From Mycoplasmopsis columbina (GTDB taxonomy: Bacteria; Bacillota_I; Bacilli_A; Mycoplasmatales; Metamycoplasmataceae): DNA of 64,000 bases. The notes under the pieces were generated by a model. The model ran no database searches. It worked only from the letters and a program-made list of their open reading frames with translations, and was not told the origin of the DNA. The stretch covers positions 682,001 to 746,000 of the forward strand of contig NZ_LR215041.1 of NCBI RefSeq assembly GCF_900660685.1, read 5' to 3'. Below are positions 35,999-47,651 of this stretch, piece by piece (position 1 is the stretch's first letter; the number at the start of each line of letters is the position of its first letter). The position numbers and the translations under genes were made by a program.

Positions 35999-38047
35999 AT
36001 GAAAATTACCAAACAAAATGATATAAAAGATTGTGGATTACATATTTTACAGTTTTTTGCACTATATCACAATGATCAATACATTGACATAAACTACTTA
36101 AAACTTAATGCATCATACAATGAAAATGGAATAAACATAAATTCTCTTAAAGATCAAGCTAAAAAAATTAATTTAGAACTTAAATCTTACAGTTGCGATT
36201 TTCTCACTTTGGAAAAAATTTCAGAAAAAAATTTACCAATTGTACTTTTAATAAACAAAAATGGACTGAATCATTTTGTAATTTTAGAAAAAATTAAAAA
36301 TTATAAATTTTATATTCAAGATTCTTCAATTGGTGATCGAACAGTCTATAAAAAAGATGAATTGGAAAAAATATTTCTTAATGTTGTATTAACTTTTGAC
36401 AAAATTGAAAATACAAAAAATATTGATATCGTCTTAAACAATAAATTTAGTGAGTTTTCAGAATTTAAAAAAGAAACTTTTTTAGTTTTTCTTATTTCCA
36501 TTTTAAATTTGTTTTTTTCCTTTTCTGTTTCCTTGTTTTTTAAAATAGTTTTTGATTTTTTAATTCCTAATAATTTATCTGAAAATTTAATAATTCTTTC
36601 CATTGTTTTTTTATTACTTAATTCATTTAAATTTATTAATTCATTTTTAAAAAACATTATTTTGAAAAAAGTAACTATGAAAATAGAAAATAAAATAACT
36701 ACTGCTTTGCTTAACAAATTATCTCATTGTGATGAGAAAACTTTAAATAAATTAACTACAAATGAATATATTAAAAAATTTTCATACATTCCCTTTATTG
36801 CTGAATATAAAGCTAACTTTACTCATTCTATATTATTTGAAACCTTTTCAATAATTGGATCAATACTTATTTTAATTTGATTGCACTTTTGACTATTTTC
36901 AATTGTCTTTATAATCTTATTTATAAGCTTATTAGTAAATTTTGCTTTTCATATAAAAATTAAAAAAACTTATCCTTTGGTTTTAAATGCCAATCTGGAG
37001 AAACTAATAGCAGACATGAATATTATTAATTCTAAAAATAACTTTTTAAATTCTGATTCTTATAATTTTTTTAAAAAAATTAACAACGAAAAATTATTTT
37101 TGTATCAAAAAAATAACTTTAGTTTTTTTAACAGTCTAAACTCTAAAAATTATTTTATAGATTTAATAATGGGTAACTTAAATCTTATTATTGTTTTTGT
37201 TGGTGGAATTTTTATTTTTTCTAATCAAATTTCATTTGGAATCTTAATGATGTTTATTTCTATTTCAAATTTTCTCTTTATGCCTGCTAATTCACTATTT
37301 TCTATTTTTTTAAATAAATCTCTCTTAAATTCACAGCAATCTGAATTAAATTTCATTTTAAATTTTTCAGAAAAAGAAACAAATGGAAAATTTAAAATTT
37401 CTAAAATTAATGAAATAGAGATAAATAATTTACTTTTTGAATATGAAGTTGATAAAAAGATTGTTAATTTAAAACATTTTTTAATAAACCAAAATATTCA
37501 AATAAATGGAAAAAACGGCTCAGGAAAAAGTTCTTTTTTAAATTTGATTGCTTTTTTAAACTTTCCAACAAATGGTTCTATAAAAATAAACAACATTGAA
37601 TATAAAAATATTGATATTGAAGATTTGCAAAATAATATTTGTTTTATCAAACAAAATGAATTTTTACCTAGTACATCAATTTATGAATATGTTACTGAAA
37701 ATAATGAGAAAAAAATCGAGTTTCTAAATAATCTTTTAAATAACAAACAATTTGCTGAAATTATTAATCTAATGAGAATTAATTTTCAAAGTCAAATTAT
37801 TGATGGTGGTAAAAACTTTTCTAGTGGACAAAAACAATTTATTTCACTGCTTAAATTATTCACTAAGAACTATAAATTAGTTATTTTGGATGAAGCATTT
37901 GAAAATATTTCTTTTGAAATTTATTCAAAAATAAAAGCATTAATAAAAGAGATTTTTGTTTCTTCCTTATTTATTGAAGTTAGTCATTCTAAAAAATATG
38001 TTTTTACAAATAAAGAGGTGGACTTTGAAAAAATTAACCAACTCTAA
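35999..38047 (+). CDS. C39-peptidase ABC exporter (bacteriocin/peptide processing type)
   Basis: The 682-residue protein is built in three parts. Residues 1-130 form a C39 peptidase: KQNDIKDCGLHIL holds Gln6 and Cys12, NGLNHFVIL holds His92 and IQDSSIGD the Asp. Residues about 155-420 form a membrane domain with five to six helices. The C-terminal ATPase has GKNGSGKSSFLN near residue 504 and Walker B KLVILDEAFEN; its signature is FSSGQKQ instead of LSGGQ. Such exporters cleave a leader after Gly-Gly and secrete the peptide. No double-Gly substrate gene is seen nearby. UGA is Trp in the membrane domain. There is no good Shine-Dalgarno. The small gene downstream overlaps it. Confidence 0.88.
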
Positions 38048-38411
38048 TAAAATTATTGTTTTTTCAATATTTTTGATTATCTTACTTTTTGTTTTCTTCA
38101 TTATTTTCATTTATTTCTATAAATTAAATAAATTTGAATATGTACAACTTGAAAATGTTGATGAACATACTTTTAGAACTATAAATAAGGCTAAGAACAG
38201 AAATTTATTTAAGATAAATCAAGAAATCGTGTTTATCATTGAAAATGAAAAAATAAATTTAACAACTAGAAAAATTTATGTACAAAATGATTGAATTTAT
38301 ATTGTTTTTCATTCATTTAAAAATAAGTTAAACATCCTTCCAAAAGACAATGTTCTTGCAAAAATTGTTATAGATAAAATTTCACTTTTGAATAAACTAT
38401 TTCAGCTATAA
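38025..38411 (+). CDS. Small membrane protein coupled to the C39 exporter
   Basis: The 128-residue product starts, most likely, at TTG 38025, placed 5 bases after GAGGTGG and overlapping the exporter's 3' end by 23 bases. One strong membrane helix (IIVFSIFLIILLFVFFIIFIYF) follows a short basic tail (KKLTNSNK); the rest is an extracytoplasmic part with beta-like alternation (KINLTTRKIYVQNDWIYIVF). The size and layout are like a minimal adaptor (HlyD-like) but no family motif is seen. Function with the exporter is inferred only from the overlap. Confidence 0.6.
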
Positions 38412-38439
38412 ATAAGTCATATTTATATATAATAGAACT

Positions 38440-38892
38440 ATGGTCGAATTAAACATTGATAAACAATATGGAAATTCATTTAAATTTGAAAAAGAATATA
38501 AGCAAATTCTCTTGAATCTCAAAAAAGTTTTTAATATCAAACAAATTGTTTCTGTTGATGTAACAATTGTTAATAATGAAGAAATTCAAAAATTGAATAA
38601 AACTTATCGTGGAAAAGATTACCCCACAGATATTCTTTCTTTTGATTTTGGTGATTTAGATCTTTATAATGATATGCCCGTTTTACCACTCGGAGAACTT
38701 GTTATTAGCGCTGATAAAGTGGAAACACAAGCAGATGAATTTGGACATAGCGTAAAAAGAGAATATTGCTATCTATTTTCACACGGATTAATTCATCTGA
38801 TGGGTTATGACCATGAAGAAGAAAATGAAAGAAAAATTATGAATGATTTAGTTGATCAAATTTTTTTACCATTAAACATTACAAGGGATTAA
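38440..38892 (+). CDS. ybeY: Endoribonuclease YbeY
   Basis: The 150-residue protein carries HGLIHLMGYDHEEENE, the three-His zinc site of YbeY, and upstream YRGKDYPTDILSF with the conserved Arg and ILSF. It acts in 16S rRNA 3' maturation and ribosome quality control. A perfect TATAAT at 38428-38433 ends 6 bases before the ATG, so the transcript is probably leaderless. It starts a ybeY-cdd-era-pepP unit, an order common in firmicutes. Confidence 0.95.
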   Translation: MVELNIDKQYGNSFKFEKEYKQILLNLKKVFNIKQIVSVDVTIVNNEEIQKLNKTYRGKDYPTDILSFDFGDLDLYNDMPVLPLGELVISADKVETQADEFGHSVKREYCYLFSHGLIHLMGYDHEEENERKIMNDLVDQIFLPLNITRD

Positions 38893-38895
38893 AAA

Positions 38896-39288
38896 ATGAA
38901 AATCAAAAAATTACAAGAGTTATTAAACTATTCTTATAGTCCATGATCAAAATTTAAAGTTGCAGCAATTGCTGTTGATGAAAACGGAAAAGAATTTTAT
39001 GGTGTAAATGTAGAGAATGCCGCTTTTCCTTCAGGCCTTTGTGCAGAAAGATCAGCATTATTTGGATCTGTTGCATACGGAGGAAAAGTTGGTTCTTTTA
39101 AAGAAATTTACGTTATGGCTTCTACAGATGAAATTACTTCTCCTTGTGCGGGTTGTAGACAAGTTTTAACTGAATTTATGCCTGATGATGCAAAAATTAT
39201 CTTAATTAATCAAAAAGGAGACAAACAATTAGTAATTACAGTAAAAGATCTTGTCCCTCTTCCAATTAGAGCGGAGCAAATTAAATAA
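38896..39288 (+). CDS. cdd: Cytidine deaminase
   Basis: The 130-residue enzyme has the zinc motifs GLCAERSALFG (Cys-Ala-Glu) and SPCAGCRQVL, with NVENAAFPS substrate residues. It deaminates cytidine and deoxycytidine for pyrimidine salvage, working with tdk. One UGA is Trp (SPWSKFKVAA). It follows ybeY by three bases and its TAA overlaps the era ATG. Confidence 0.96.
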
Positions 39289-40163
39289 TGAAAATAGCAA
39301 TGATTTCGATTATAGGAAGACCTAATGTTGGAAAATCTTCTTTAATGAATCAAATACTAGACTATAACGTTTCTATTGTGTCCAATGTGCCACAAACCAC
39401 TAGAGATCAAATTACAGGTATTTATAACGATGAAAACTATCAAATCGTTTTCATCGATACTCCCGGCATTCATAAACCACTAAACTTGCTCGGTGAACAA
39501 TTAAATAAAAATGCTTATGACACAATCAAAGACATTGATTGTATTTTGTTTCTTAGCCCAATTAATGAAAAAATTGCTGCGGGTGATTTAAATATTTTAG
39601 AAAAATTGAAAAATGTCAAAAACAAAATTGCGGTAATTACAAAAATAGATCTCGCTAAAAAACCAGAAGAAATTGAAAATAAAATAAATGAATTAAGAAA
39701 CTTTGAATTTAGCAAAATTTTAAGTGTTTCAACAAAAAATAAAAGATCAATAAATGATTTAATTACGGTTCTAAAAGAATATTGCTATGAAGGTGAACCA
39801 CTTTATGATACTGACGCAATTACTGATAAATCAATGCGCTTTATAACAAAAGAAATTATTCGTGAATCTGCTATTAATTTTCTAAAAGACGAATTACCAC
39901 ATTCAATTGCAGTTGAAGTCAATGAATTCAATGAAGATGAAGAAAATAACTTTATCGCAATTGAAGCGATAATTTATGTTAAAAAAGATTCGCAAAAAGG
40001 TATGTTAATAGGTAAAAATGGTTCAATGATAAAAAAAATTGGAATAGATGCCAGAAAAAAACTTACAACGCTTTTTGGTGCTAAAATTCAATTAAATACA
40101 AAGATAAAAGTAGCTAGAAAATGAATAGAAGACTCTAAAGCATTGAAAAAATTTGGTTACTAA
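39288..40163 (+). CDS. era: GTPase Era
   Basis: The 291-residue protein has G1 GRPNVGKSSLMNQI, G2 TTRDQITGIY, G3 DTPGIHKP and G4 TKIDLA, followed by a C-terminal KH domain (IEAIIYVKKDSQKGMLIGKNG). Era binds the 16S 3' end during 30S maturation; its neighbour ybeY acts in the same process. The last part is reached through UGA (Trp) at 40122. It is coupled to cdd (TAATG). Confidence 0.96.
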
Positions 40164-40181
40164 GTTTTAAGGAAAGTTATT

Positions 40182-41234
40182 ATGGAAAGAAAAATTTTAG
40201 ACAAACTATTTAAAGGAAAAAAAATTGACGCCCTTATTTCTATGGCTCCCCAGACAAGATTATGATATTCAAAAGTTCAAACTACTGATGGATATCTTGT
40301 AGTAGAAAAAAATAAAGCTTACTTGTTTGTAGATGGAAGATACATTGAATATGCAAACAACAAAGCAGAAAATGTTGAGGTCATTTTACTTAACGGTGCA
40401 AAAACATTAAAAGACTTTTTTGCCAAAAAAGCTTATAAAAAAGTGGCATACGAACAAGATTATTTAACTTATGGAGATTTTCAAAAATTAAATAATCTTG
40501 TAAATCCTCAAGAAATTGAGTGAATTTCAGGACAAGGTTTAAGAATTATTAAATCAAACGAAGAAATTCAGTTAATTCAAAAAGCCGTAGATATTTCATT
40601 AGATGCGTATGCAGAATTAATTGAATGAGTGAAACCAGGAATGACTGAAAAAGAAGTTGCTGCTAGATTAAATTACTTAATGAAATTAAAAGGAGCGGAC
40701 AAAGAAAGTTTTGATGAAATTGTTGCAACTGGTAAATATTCAGCTGAACCACATCATCATCCTACTGACGAAGTTTTAAAAGAAGGTGATTTATTAAAAG
40801 TTGATTTTGGAGCTTTATACAAAGGATATAGTGCTGATATTACTAGAACAATTGTGTTGGGTGGAAATGAAAATGTTTCTAACCCTAAGGCTTTAGAAAT
40901 TTTACAAATTGTTGAAGAAGCTGCAAAAGCGGGTAGAGATGCAGTTAGACCTGGAATTAAAACTTCTGAAATTGACAAAATTTGTCGTGATTACATTACT
41001 GCAAAAGGTTATGGAGAATATTTTGTGCATTCAACAGGTCATGGATTAGGAATTGATGTTCATGAAGAACCTTATGTAAGTAAATTGGCAGATACTGTTT
41101 TAGAACCTGGAATGATAATTACTGTTGAACCTGGAATTTATATTGAAGGTTTAGGTGGAGCAAGAAATGAGGATGATGTTCTTGTAACTGAAACTGGAAG
41201 ATATGTTTTATCTAAACCTTGAGAAAATTCTTAA
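40182..41234 (+). CDS. pepP: Xaa-Pro aminopeptidase, M24 family
   Basis: The 350-residue protein has an N-terminal creatinase-like domain (DALISMAPQTRLWYSKVQT) and a C-terminal pita-bread domain: VDFGALYKGYSADITRT, HSTGHGLGIDVHE, TVEPGIYIEG and a final GARNEDDVLV, supplying the five dimetal ligands (Asp, Asp, His, Glu, Glu). It cleaves N-terminal residues preceding Pro. Four UGA codons are Trp. AAGGAAAG precedes the ATG. It ends the operon, with a terminator just after. Confidence 0.94.
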
Positions 41235-41246
41235 AATGATTTTTTA

Positions 41247-41286
41247 TAAAAAAGCACGTTTTTTAAGTCAAAATGTGCTTTTTTGT
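41247..41286 (+). terminator. Terminator after pepP
   Basis: AAAAAAGCAC paired with GTGCTTTTTT around a T-rich loop, 12 bases after the stop. Confidence 0.75.
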
Positions 41287-41321
41287 TTGAATTAATAATG
41301 TAATTTTATATAATCCCAATT

Positions 41322-42761
41322 ATGAAAGAACTAGAAAAAATTACACCTTTAGAACAGGATTTTTCAAAGTGATACACAGATGTTGTCAAGCAGGGAAATT
41401 TAATTGCTTATGGTCCTGTTAAAGGAACTTTAATTTTTAAACCTAATGCGTATGGAATTTGAGAATTAATTCAACAAAATTTGAATGAAATTTTCAAAGA
41501 AAAAGGAATTCAGAATGTTTATCTGCCTCTTTTTATTCCAGAAAAATTACTTAACAAAGAAAAGGAACACATAAAAGGATTCAATCCTGAATTGGCAACT
41601 ATAACTATGGTTGGCGACAAAAAAATTGATGAAAAAATTTTCGTAAGACCAACTTCAGAAGTTTTGTTTGCAGATCTTTTTAAAAATTCAATTGAATCTC
41701 ATAAAGATTTACCCATCATCTATAATCAATGAGCAAACGTGGTTAGATGAGAAAAAACAACTAATCCGTTTTTAAGAAGTAGAGAATTTTTATGACAAGA
41801 AGGACACACATGTCACGCTGACCCTCTTGAAGCAAGACACTTTACCAAAATGATGATTTCTTGCTATGCAAGGTTTTTGAAAAACTTTTTGGCTCTACCT
41901 ACTATTATTGGTAAAAAAACTGCTAATGAAAAATTTGCAGGGGCTTGTTCAACTTACACCGTTGAAGCAATGATGAAAGATGGAAGAGCACTTCAATCTG
42001 GAACAAGTCATTACCTAGCACAAAATTTTTCAAAACAATTTGATATTACATTTAAAAATAAATTTAATTTAACTGAACATGTTTATCAAACTTCTTGAGG
42101 TGTTTCTACTCGTCTTTTAGGCGCCATTATTATGACACATGGAGATAATCGTGGAATTGTAATTCCTCCACGTGTTGCGCCAACTCAAGTTATTATTTTA
42201 GAGCTTTTTGCAAACAAAAATCCTAAAATACATGAACTTTGTTTAGAACTAGAAAAAGATTTAGGAAGAAAATATCGTGTTAGTTTAGATGCTTCAGATA
42301 AAGGTCCTGGTTTTAAAGCTGCTAACGCCGAAATACAAGGTATTCCACTAAGATTAGAAATAGGACCAAAAGATTTTGAAAACAAAACTGTGACTTTAGT
42401 GCGTAGAGACAATTTAGAAAAAGAAGTTGTTGAATTAGCCAAAGTTAAAGATCGTATAGGGGAATTGTTAGATGCAATTCACAATAACCTCTATGAACAA
42501 GCCGAAAAAAGATTAAATGACAATACAGTTGTTGTTTATGAAGATTATGAACAATTTAAGGCGGAATTAGAAAACCGTAAATTTGTTATTGCTCCATTTT
42601 GTTGTTCTGGTAAAGTGGAGGAAATAATTAAAGAAGAAACGGGAGCAACAACTAGATGTATTCCCAAAAAATTTGATAAACCTACGAAATCATTTAAATG
42701 TATTTACCCACAATGTAAATCAAAAACCAAACGTTTTGTTGTTTTTGCAAGAGCTTACTAA
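41322..42761 (+). CDS. proS: Prolyl-tRNA synthetase, eukaryote-like type
   Basis: The 479-residue class II synthetase has ITPLEQDFSKWYTDVVKQG, motif 2 with NQWANVVRWEKTTNPFLRSR, the EFLWQEGHT loop, and motif 3 GIVIPPRVAP. It lacks the bacterial editing insert and ends in a C-terminal zinc-like domain (CCSGKVEE, CIYPQCKSK) and a final Tyr, as in the archaeal/eukaryal form used by mollicutes. Six UGA codons are Trp. TATAAT at 41309-41314 ends 7 bases before the ATG, suggesting a leaderless transcript. Confidence 0.95.
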
Positions 42762-42792
42762 TTAATAACTTTTTGAAAAAAGGAGTTAAATT

Positions 42793-43155
42793 ATGAACTT
42801 GCTTCATCAGCAAACATACTTTCATAATATGTCTAACATAGAAAAGTATAAAAGCGTTGAAAATATTTGTTTTTTAGAATTATCTAAATCTAAATCACAA
42901 CGTTGAGATGCTTTAAAAAATAGTTATTCAGAATTGCAAAATAAAGACGAATATAAATTAAATAAATTTTATTCAAATAATTTTTCTAAAGTTTTGGCTT
43001 GTTTAACTGATATTAGTAAGATGATTATTGAAAATGAGTTTTTAAACAATAATAAAAATAAATCTTGATATTTACTCTATTTTTCAAAAACAACCTATTA
43101 CAAATATCGTAACAATGCAATTGATGAATTTCTTTTCTATTATTTAGACAATTAA
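42793..43155 (+). CDS. MG284/MPN403-family protein
   Basis: A 120-residue protein of the small mollicute family named after M. genitalium MG284, which also follows proS (MG283) in that genome. The recognition rests mainly on position, size and composition: MNLLHQQTYFHNMSNIEKYK, then FLELSKSKSQRWDALKNSY, and a C-terminal TTYYKYRNNAIDEFLFYYL. It looks helical, and the pattern SKTTYYKYRNNAIDEF resembles a sigma-factor- or HTH-like helix seen in phage regulators; function is unknown. AGGAG precedes the ATG. Confidence 0.65.
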
Positions 43156-43166
43156 AAAAATAGGTT

Positions 43167-43192
43167 AAACGGGATTTTTCCCCGTTTTTCTT
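43167..43192 (+). terminator. Terminator after the MG284-family gene
   Basis: AAACGGG/CCCGTTT with a T-rich loop and a T run, 11 bases after the stop. Confidence 0.78.
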
Positions 43193-43232
43193 TTTTATTT
43201 TTTGCTTTTATTTTAATTTATATAATAGACAT

Positions 43233-46200
43233 ATGACACATCATGATAACAACTTTCAAAATCAAAAATTTTTAAAATTTTGTTCTCATTTTGGAATTCA
43301 AATTCCAAAATCAATGTTGAATGCACAAATTATAAATTCTGTTCACGTAAAAGAAAAAGATTGTATTCAATTGCATATTAAATTTAATGAATTTATTAAC
43401 TTTCACGACATAAAGAACTTTAAATTAGCTTTAAACGAAAAAAGACATTTGGGGAACATTGAAGTTTTTTATGAATTTGACTTATTGCAATATACCAAAG
43501 AAGGTTTATTGAATTTTTGCCATAATTTGACTAAAACCAAATTTAAATATGCATCACTTCAAAATTTAAATTTTGATCAAAATTTAATAATGAATTCCAA
43601 CTATGATTTCACACTAAAAATCTATAACAAAAATACTTATGAACAAGAAAAAGATATCTTTTACGATTTTGTTGCTAAGTTAAAAGGGTATGGATTTCAA
43701 AAATTAAATTTTAATTTGAAATTAGTTGAAATCAAGCATGAAACACCTATAGAAATAGAAGTTGAAAAAGAAAATTTAAACTTTGCTATTGCACAAGCTT
43801 TAAAAGAAAATCAAAGTATTAAAAAAGATGAAGACAGTCTTTTTACTAGAAAAAAATCCTTTTCAAGACTAAACACTTCTTATGCAAATACAACTATTGA
43901 AAATTTATATTTTTTAGAAGACAAAACTGCGGTTGAAATTAGCGGATTAGTTTTTAAAAAAGAATATAAAGCCTTAAATAATGCTAATGAAAAAAAACAT
44001 CTTTATATTATTTCTTTAACTGACTTAACTTCTGGTATTCAACTTCAATACTTTACAAAAGAATTATTGTCATCAGAAGAAGAAAAAATATTGGAAAATG
44101 ATTCATGAATTAAAGTAAAAGGTCGTTTAGCTCTTAAAATACAAGAATCAAGAGAAACAAGAATAATATATGTTGATTCTTTCGAAAAAACTGTTTCTCC
44201 TATTTCTGAATCTCAAGATTTAATGGACGAAAAAGATAAAAGAGTTGAACTTCATATCAGTTCTAAAATGAATACAATGGATGGTTTATTAAATCCTTCT
44301 GAAATTATTAAACAAGCAGAAAAATTCAAAATGCCTGCTGTTGCAATTATGGATTTAAATGGTTGTCAAGGTTATCCTGAATTCTACAATACAGCAAAAA
44401 AAAGTAGTGTTAAACCTCTTTATGGAACCGCTTTTACTATTATTAATAAAAATGTGAATTTAATTATTGGTGATTTTGAAAATGTTAATTTAAGAAATAC
44501 AGAATATGTTGCATTCGATATCGAAACAACTTCTCTTTTTCCAAGATTTGGCGAAGTTATTGAATATGGAGCAGTAAAAGTTACACAAAGCTTAAGAATT
44601 GATAATAAAGAACAGTTCTTTATTAAAGCTAAACAACCTCTTTCTTCATTTACAACCAACTTAACCGGAATAACCAATAAAATGCTAGAAGATGGTAAAA
44701 ATATACAAGATGCATTAGATGAAATTTATTCATCTTTAAACAATAAAATTGCCATTGCTCATAATGCACGTTTCGACTATCATTTTTTAAAAGAACAATT
44801 TTTTAAATATAATAAACCTTTTCCAAAATTTGCAGTTATAGACACATTGAAAGTATCACGTTTTCTTTTTCCTGATGATTCAAAACACAAACTTCAAGAT
44901 TTAGCTAAGAAAGTAGATATTATTTATGATGAAAATCAAGCTCACCGTGGAGATTATGATGCTGAAGTTTTAGCAAATGTTTGAATTCAATTAATTGGTA
45001 TCTTAGAAAAAAATAATATTTTTGATTTAAAAACTTTGGCAAATCAAACGTCAAAAAGTTTATATAAACGCGAATTTGCTTATGAAATAACTACATTGGC
45101 AAAAAATAATCAGGGACTTAAAGAGCAATTTGAATTGATTTCTTTTGCTTCAACAGACCAATATTGAAATCAACCAAAATTATTTTGAGAAAATTTAGAA
45201 AACAAAAAAAATATTTTAATTGGTTCAAGTACCTTAAGAAGTAAGTTATTAGATGATTATTTTTATGGCTCAACTTCGTTATTTATAGATACTTTAGAAA
45301 AACTTGATTATGTAGAAATACCTGCACCACAAGTATTTAGTCACTGATTAGAATATGGTGATTTAAGCAAAGAAGAATTAGAGTTTGCACTAAAAGATAT
45401 CATTACAAAAGCAAAAGAAAAAAACAAAATTGTTGTGGCTACTGGAGATGTTAAATACAATTCAATTTTAGACAAAAAAGCCTATGAAATAGTTGTATAT
45501 TCAAAAGGTATTGGAAATAGTAGACATTATTTGTATAACTATGAAAAAGCCAAAAACAATAATATTAAAATTCCTACACAAAATTTCTTGACTACTAAAG
45601 AAATGTTAGAACAATTTGCTTTTTTAAATGATGATAAATTGATTAGAGAAATTGTTATTGATAATACACAAAAAATTGCTAATTTATGTGAAGATATCAA
45701 AGTTATTAAGGAAGATTTATACACTCCAAATTTTGACAATTCTGATTTGAAGCTTAAAGAACTTGTTTACAAAACTGCTCATGAAAAATATGGTGAGATT
45801 TTGCCTGAATTAATTGAAAAAAGAATTGAATCTGAACTTACTCCGATTATTAAACATGGTTTTTCTGTTATTTATTGAATTAGTCATGTTTTAATTCAAA
45901 AATCAATTGAAAGAGGCTATGTTGTTGGAAGCCGTGGATCTGTCGGTTCTTCAATTACTGCATATCTTTCTGGGGTTAGTGAAGTTAATCCTTTACCAGC
46001 ACATTACATATGTTTAAAATGTAAAAAATTTGAACTTTGCCAAGACAAAAATATTACTTCTGGATTCGATTTAGATCCTAAGAAATGTGACAACTGTGGA
46101 TCTTTAATGGATACAGATGGGCAAACAATTCCTTTTGAAACTTTCCTAGGTTTTGATGCTGATAAAGTGCCGGATATAGATTTAAACTTTTCAGGTGAAG

Positions 46201-47612
46201 TGCAACCAGAAATTCATAATGAAGTAAAAAACATTTTTGGCGAATACCACACATTTAGAGCCGGGACTGTACAAACAGTGGCTGACAAAACAGCGTATGG
46301 ATATGTTAAAAATTATGCAGAAGAAACTAAACAAGAAATTAATGAAATTTACGTGCATTATCTAGCTAAAAGAATAGAAGGAGTAAAAAGAACTACTGGT
46401 CAACACCCAGGAGGAATTTTGATTATTCCTAAAGAATTCGATGTAACAGATTTTACAGCAACTAATTTTCCAGCTAATGATGTAACTTCAACTTGAAAAA
46501 CTACACACTTTGATTTTAAAGCTATTCATGATAACTTATTAAAACTAGATATTCTTGGTCATGATAATCCAACTATTATTAAATTATTAGAAGAATATAC
46601 AGGAATTAAAACATCAGCAATCCCTAAAAAAGATCCTAAAGTAATGTCTTTATTTTCTTCAACTGCATCGATGGGTATTAAACCAGAGGATATTGACAAT
46701 GAAGTAACAGGCGCCTTAGGACTACCAGAATTTGGAACCAAATTCGTTAGAAAAATGCTCTCTTCATCCAAGCCGTCATCTTTTGCTGATTTAATTTCAC
46801 TTTCAGGTCTTTCACACGGAACAGATGTTTGAGTTGGTAATGCAGAAGATTTAATTCTTAAACGCAACTTTAAACTAAGCGACGTTATTTCTTGTCGTGA
46901 TGATATTTTAGTCAAATTAATGAATGTAGATGTTCCGCGTAAAGACGCATTTAAAATAATGGAAAAAGTGCGTAAAGGTAAAGGACTTAATTCTGAGGAG
47001 GAAGAGTTTTTACTTAAATACAAAGTGCCGCAATGACAAATTGATAGTATGAAAAAAATTAAGTACATGTTCCCTAAAGCCCATGCTGCTGCTTATGTAT
47101 TAATGGCTTGATGGTCTGCGTATTATAAACTATACTATCCTTTAGAATTTTATTCAGTTTATTTAACTGCTAGAACAGATGTTTTAGACATTGAAAACAT
47201 GATTGACGTTAAAGGTGGTAAAAGAGTTGCCAGAAAATTAAAAGAACTAAAAATTGAAGAAGCTCGTAGAACCATTTCTTCTACTGATGAAAAATTACTA
47301 CCAATTTTTGAAATAGTCCAAGAACTTTATGCAAGAGGATTCTATATTAGTAATGTTTCTCTCACTCGTTCTAAAGCAAATGAATGAGTAATAGACAAAG
47401 AAAATAATTGTCTTATTCCTCCTTTTACAGCCGTAAAACAACTAGGACTTGCTGTGGCAAATTCAATAGTTAGTGCTAGAGATTCTAAAGAATTTATTTC
47501 CATTGAGGACTTCAAACAAAGAACAACAACTAATAACACTTTGCTTGAGAGACTTAAAAGTATGAATGTTTTTGATGGCTTAGATACAAAAAACCAAATG
47601 ACACTATTTTAA
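43233..47612 (+). CDS. polC: DNA polymerase III, PolC-type alpha subunit
   Basis: The 1459-residue gram-positive replicative polymerase is continuous with UGA as Trp. In order: an N-terminal domain, an OB fold ([15 protein letters not shown]), a first PHP part ([17 protein letters not shown]), a proofreading exonuclease ([20 protein letters not shown], later [11 protein letters not shown]), the second PHP part, a zinc region ([15 protein letters not shown]), the catalytic palm with [15 protein letters not shown], and fingers/duplex-binding parts with [16 protein letters not shown]. The PHP metal site seems degenerate ([12 protein letters not shown] in place of an HxH motif). TATAAT at 43221-43226 ends 6 bases before the ATG: leaderless. 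It is monocistronic. Confidence 0.97.
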
Positions 47613-47616
47613 ACTA

Positions 47617-47650
47617 AAAAAAGATGAATTAACAACTCATCTTTTTTTAG
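47617..47650. terminator. Bidirectional terminator between polC and tyrS
   Basis: AAAAAAGATGA paired with TCATCTTTTTT, with A and T runs outward, between convergent genes. Confidence 0.78.
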
Positions 47651-47651
47651 T

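Noticed and set aside
46559-47068. A 169-codon minus-strand reading opposite polC.
   Set aside because: It is a shadow of the PolC palm region, with no start context and unlike any protein.
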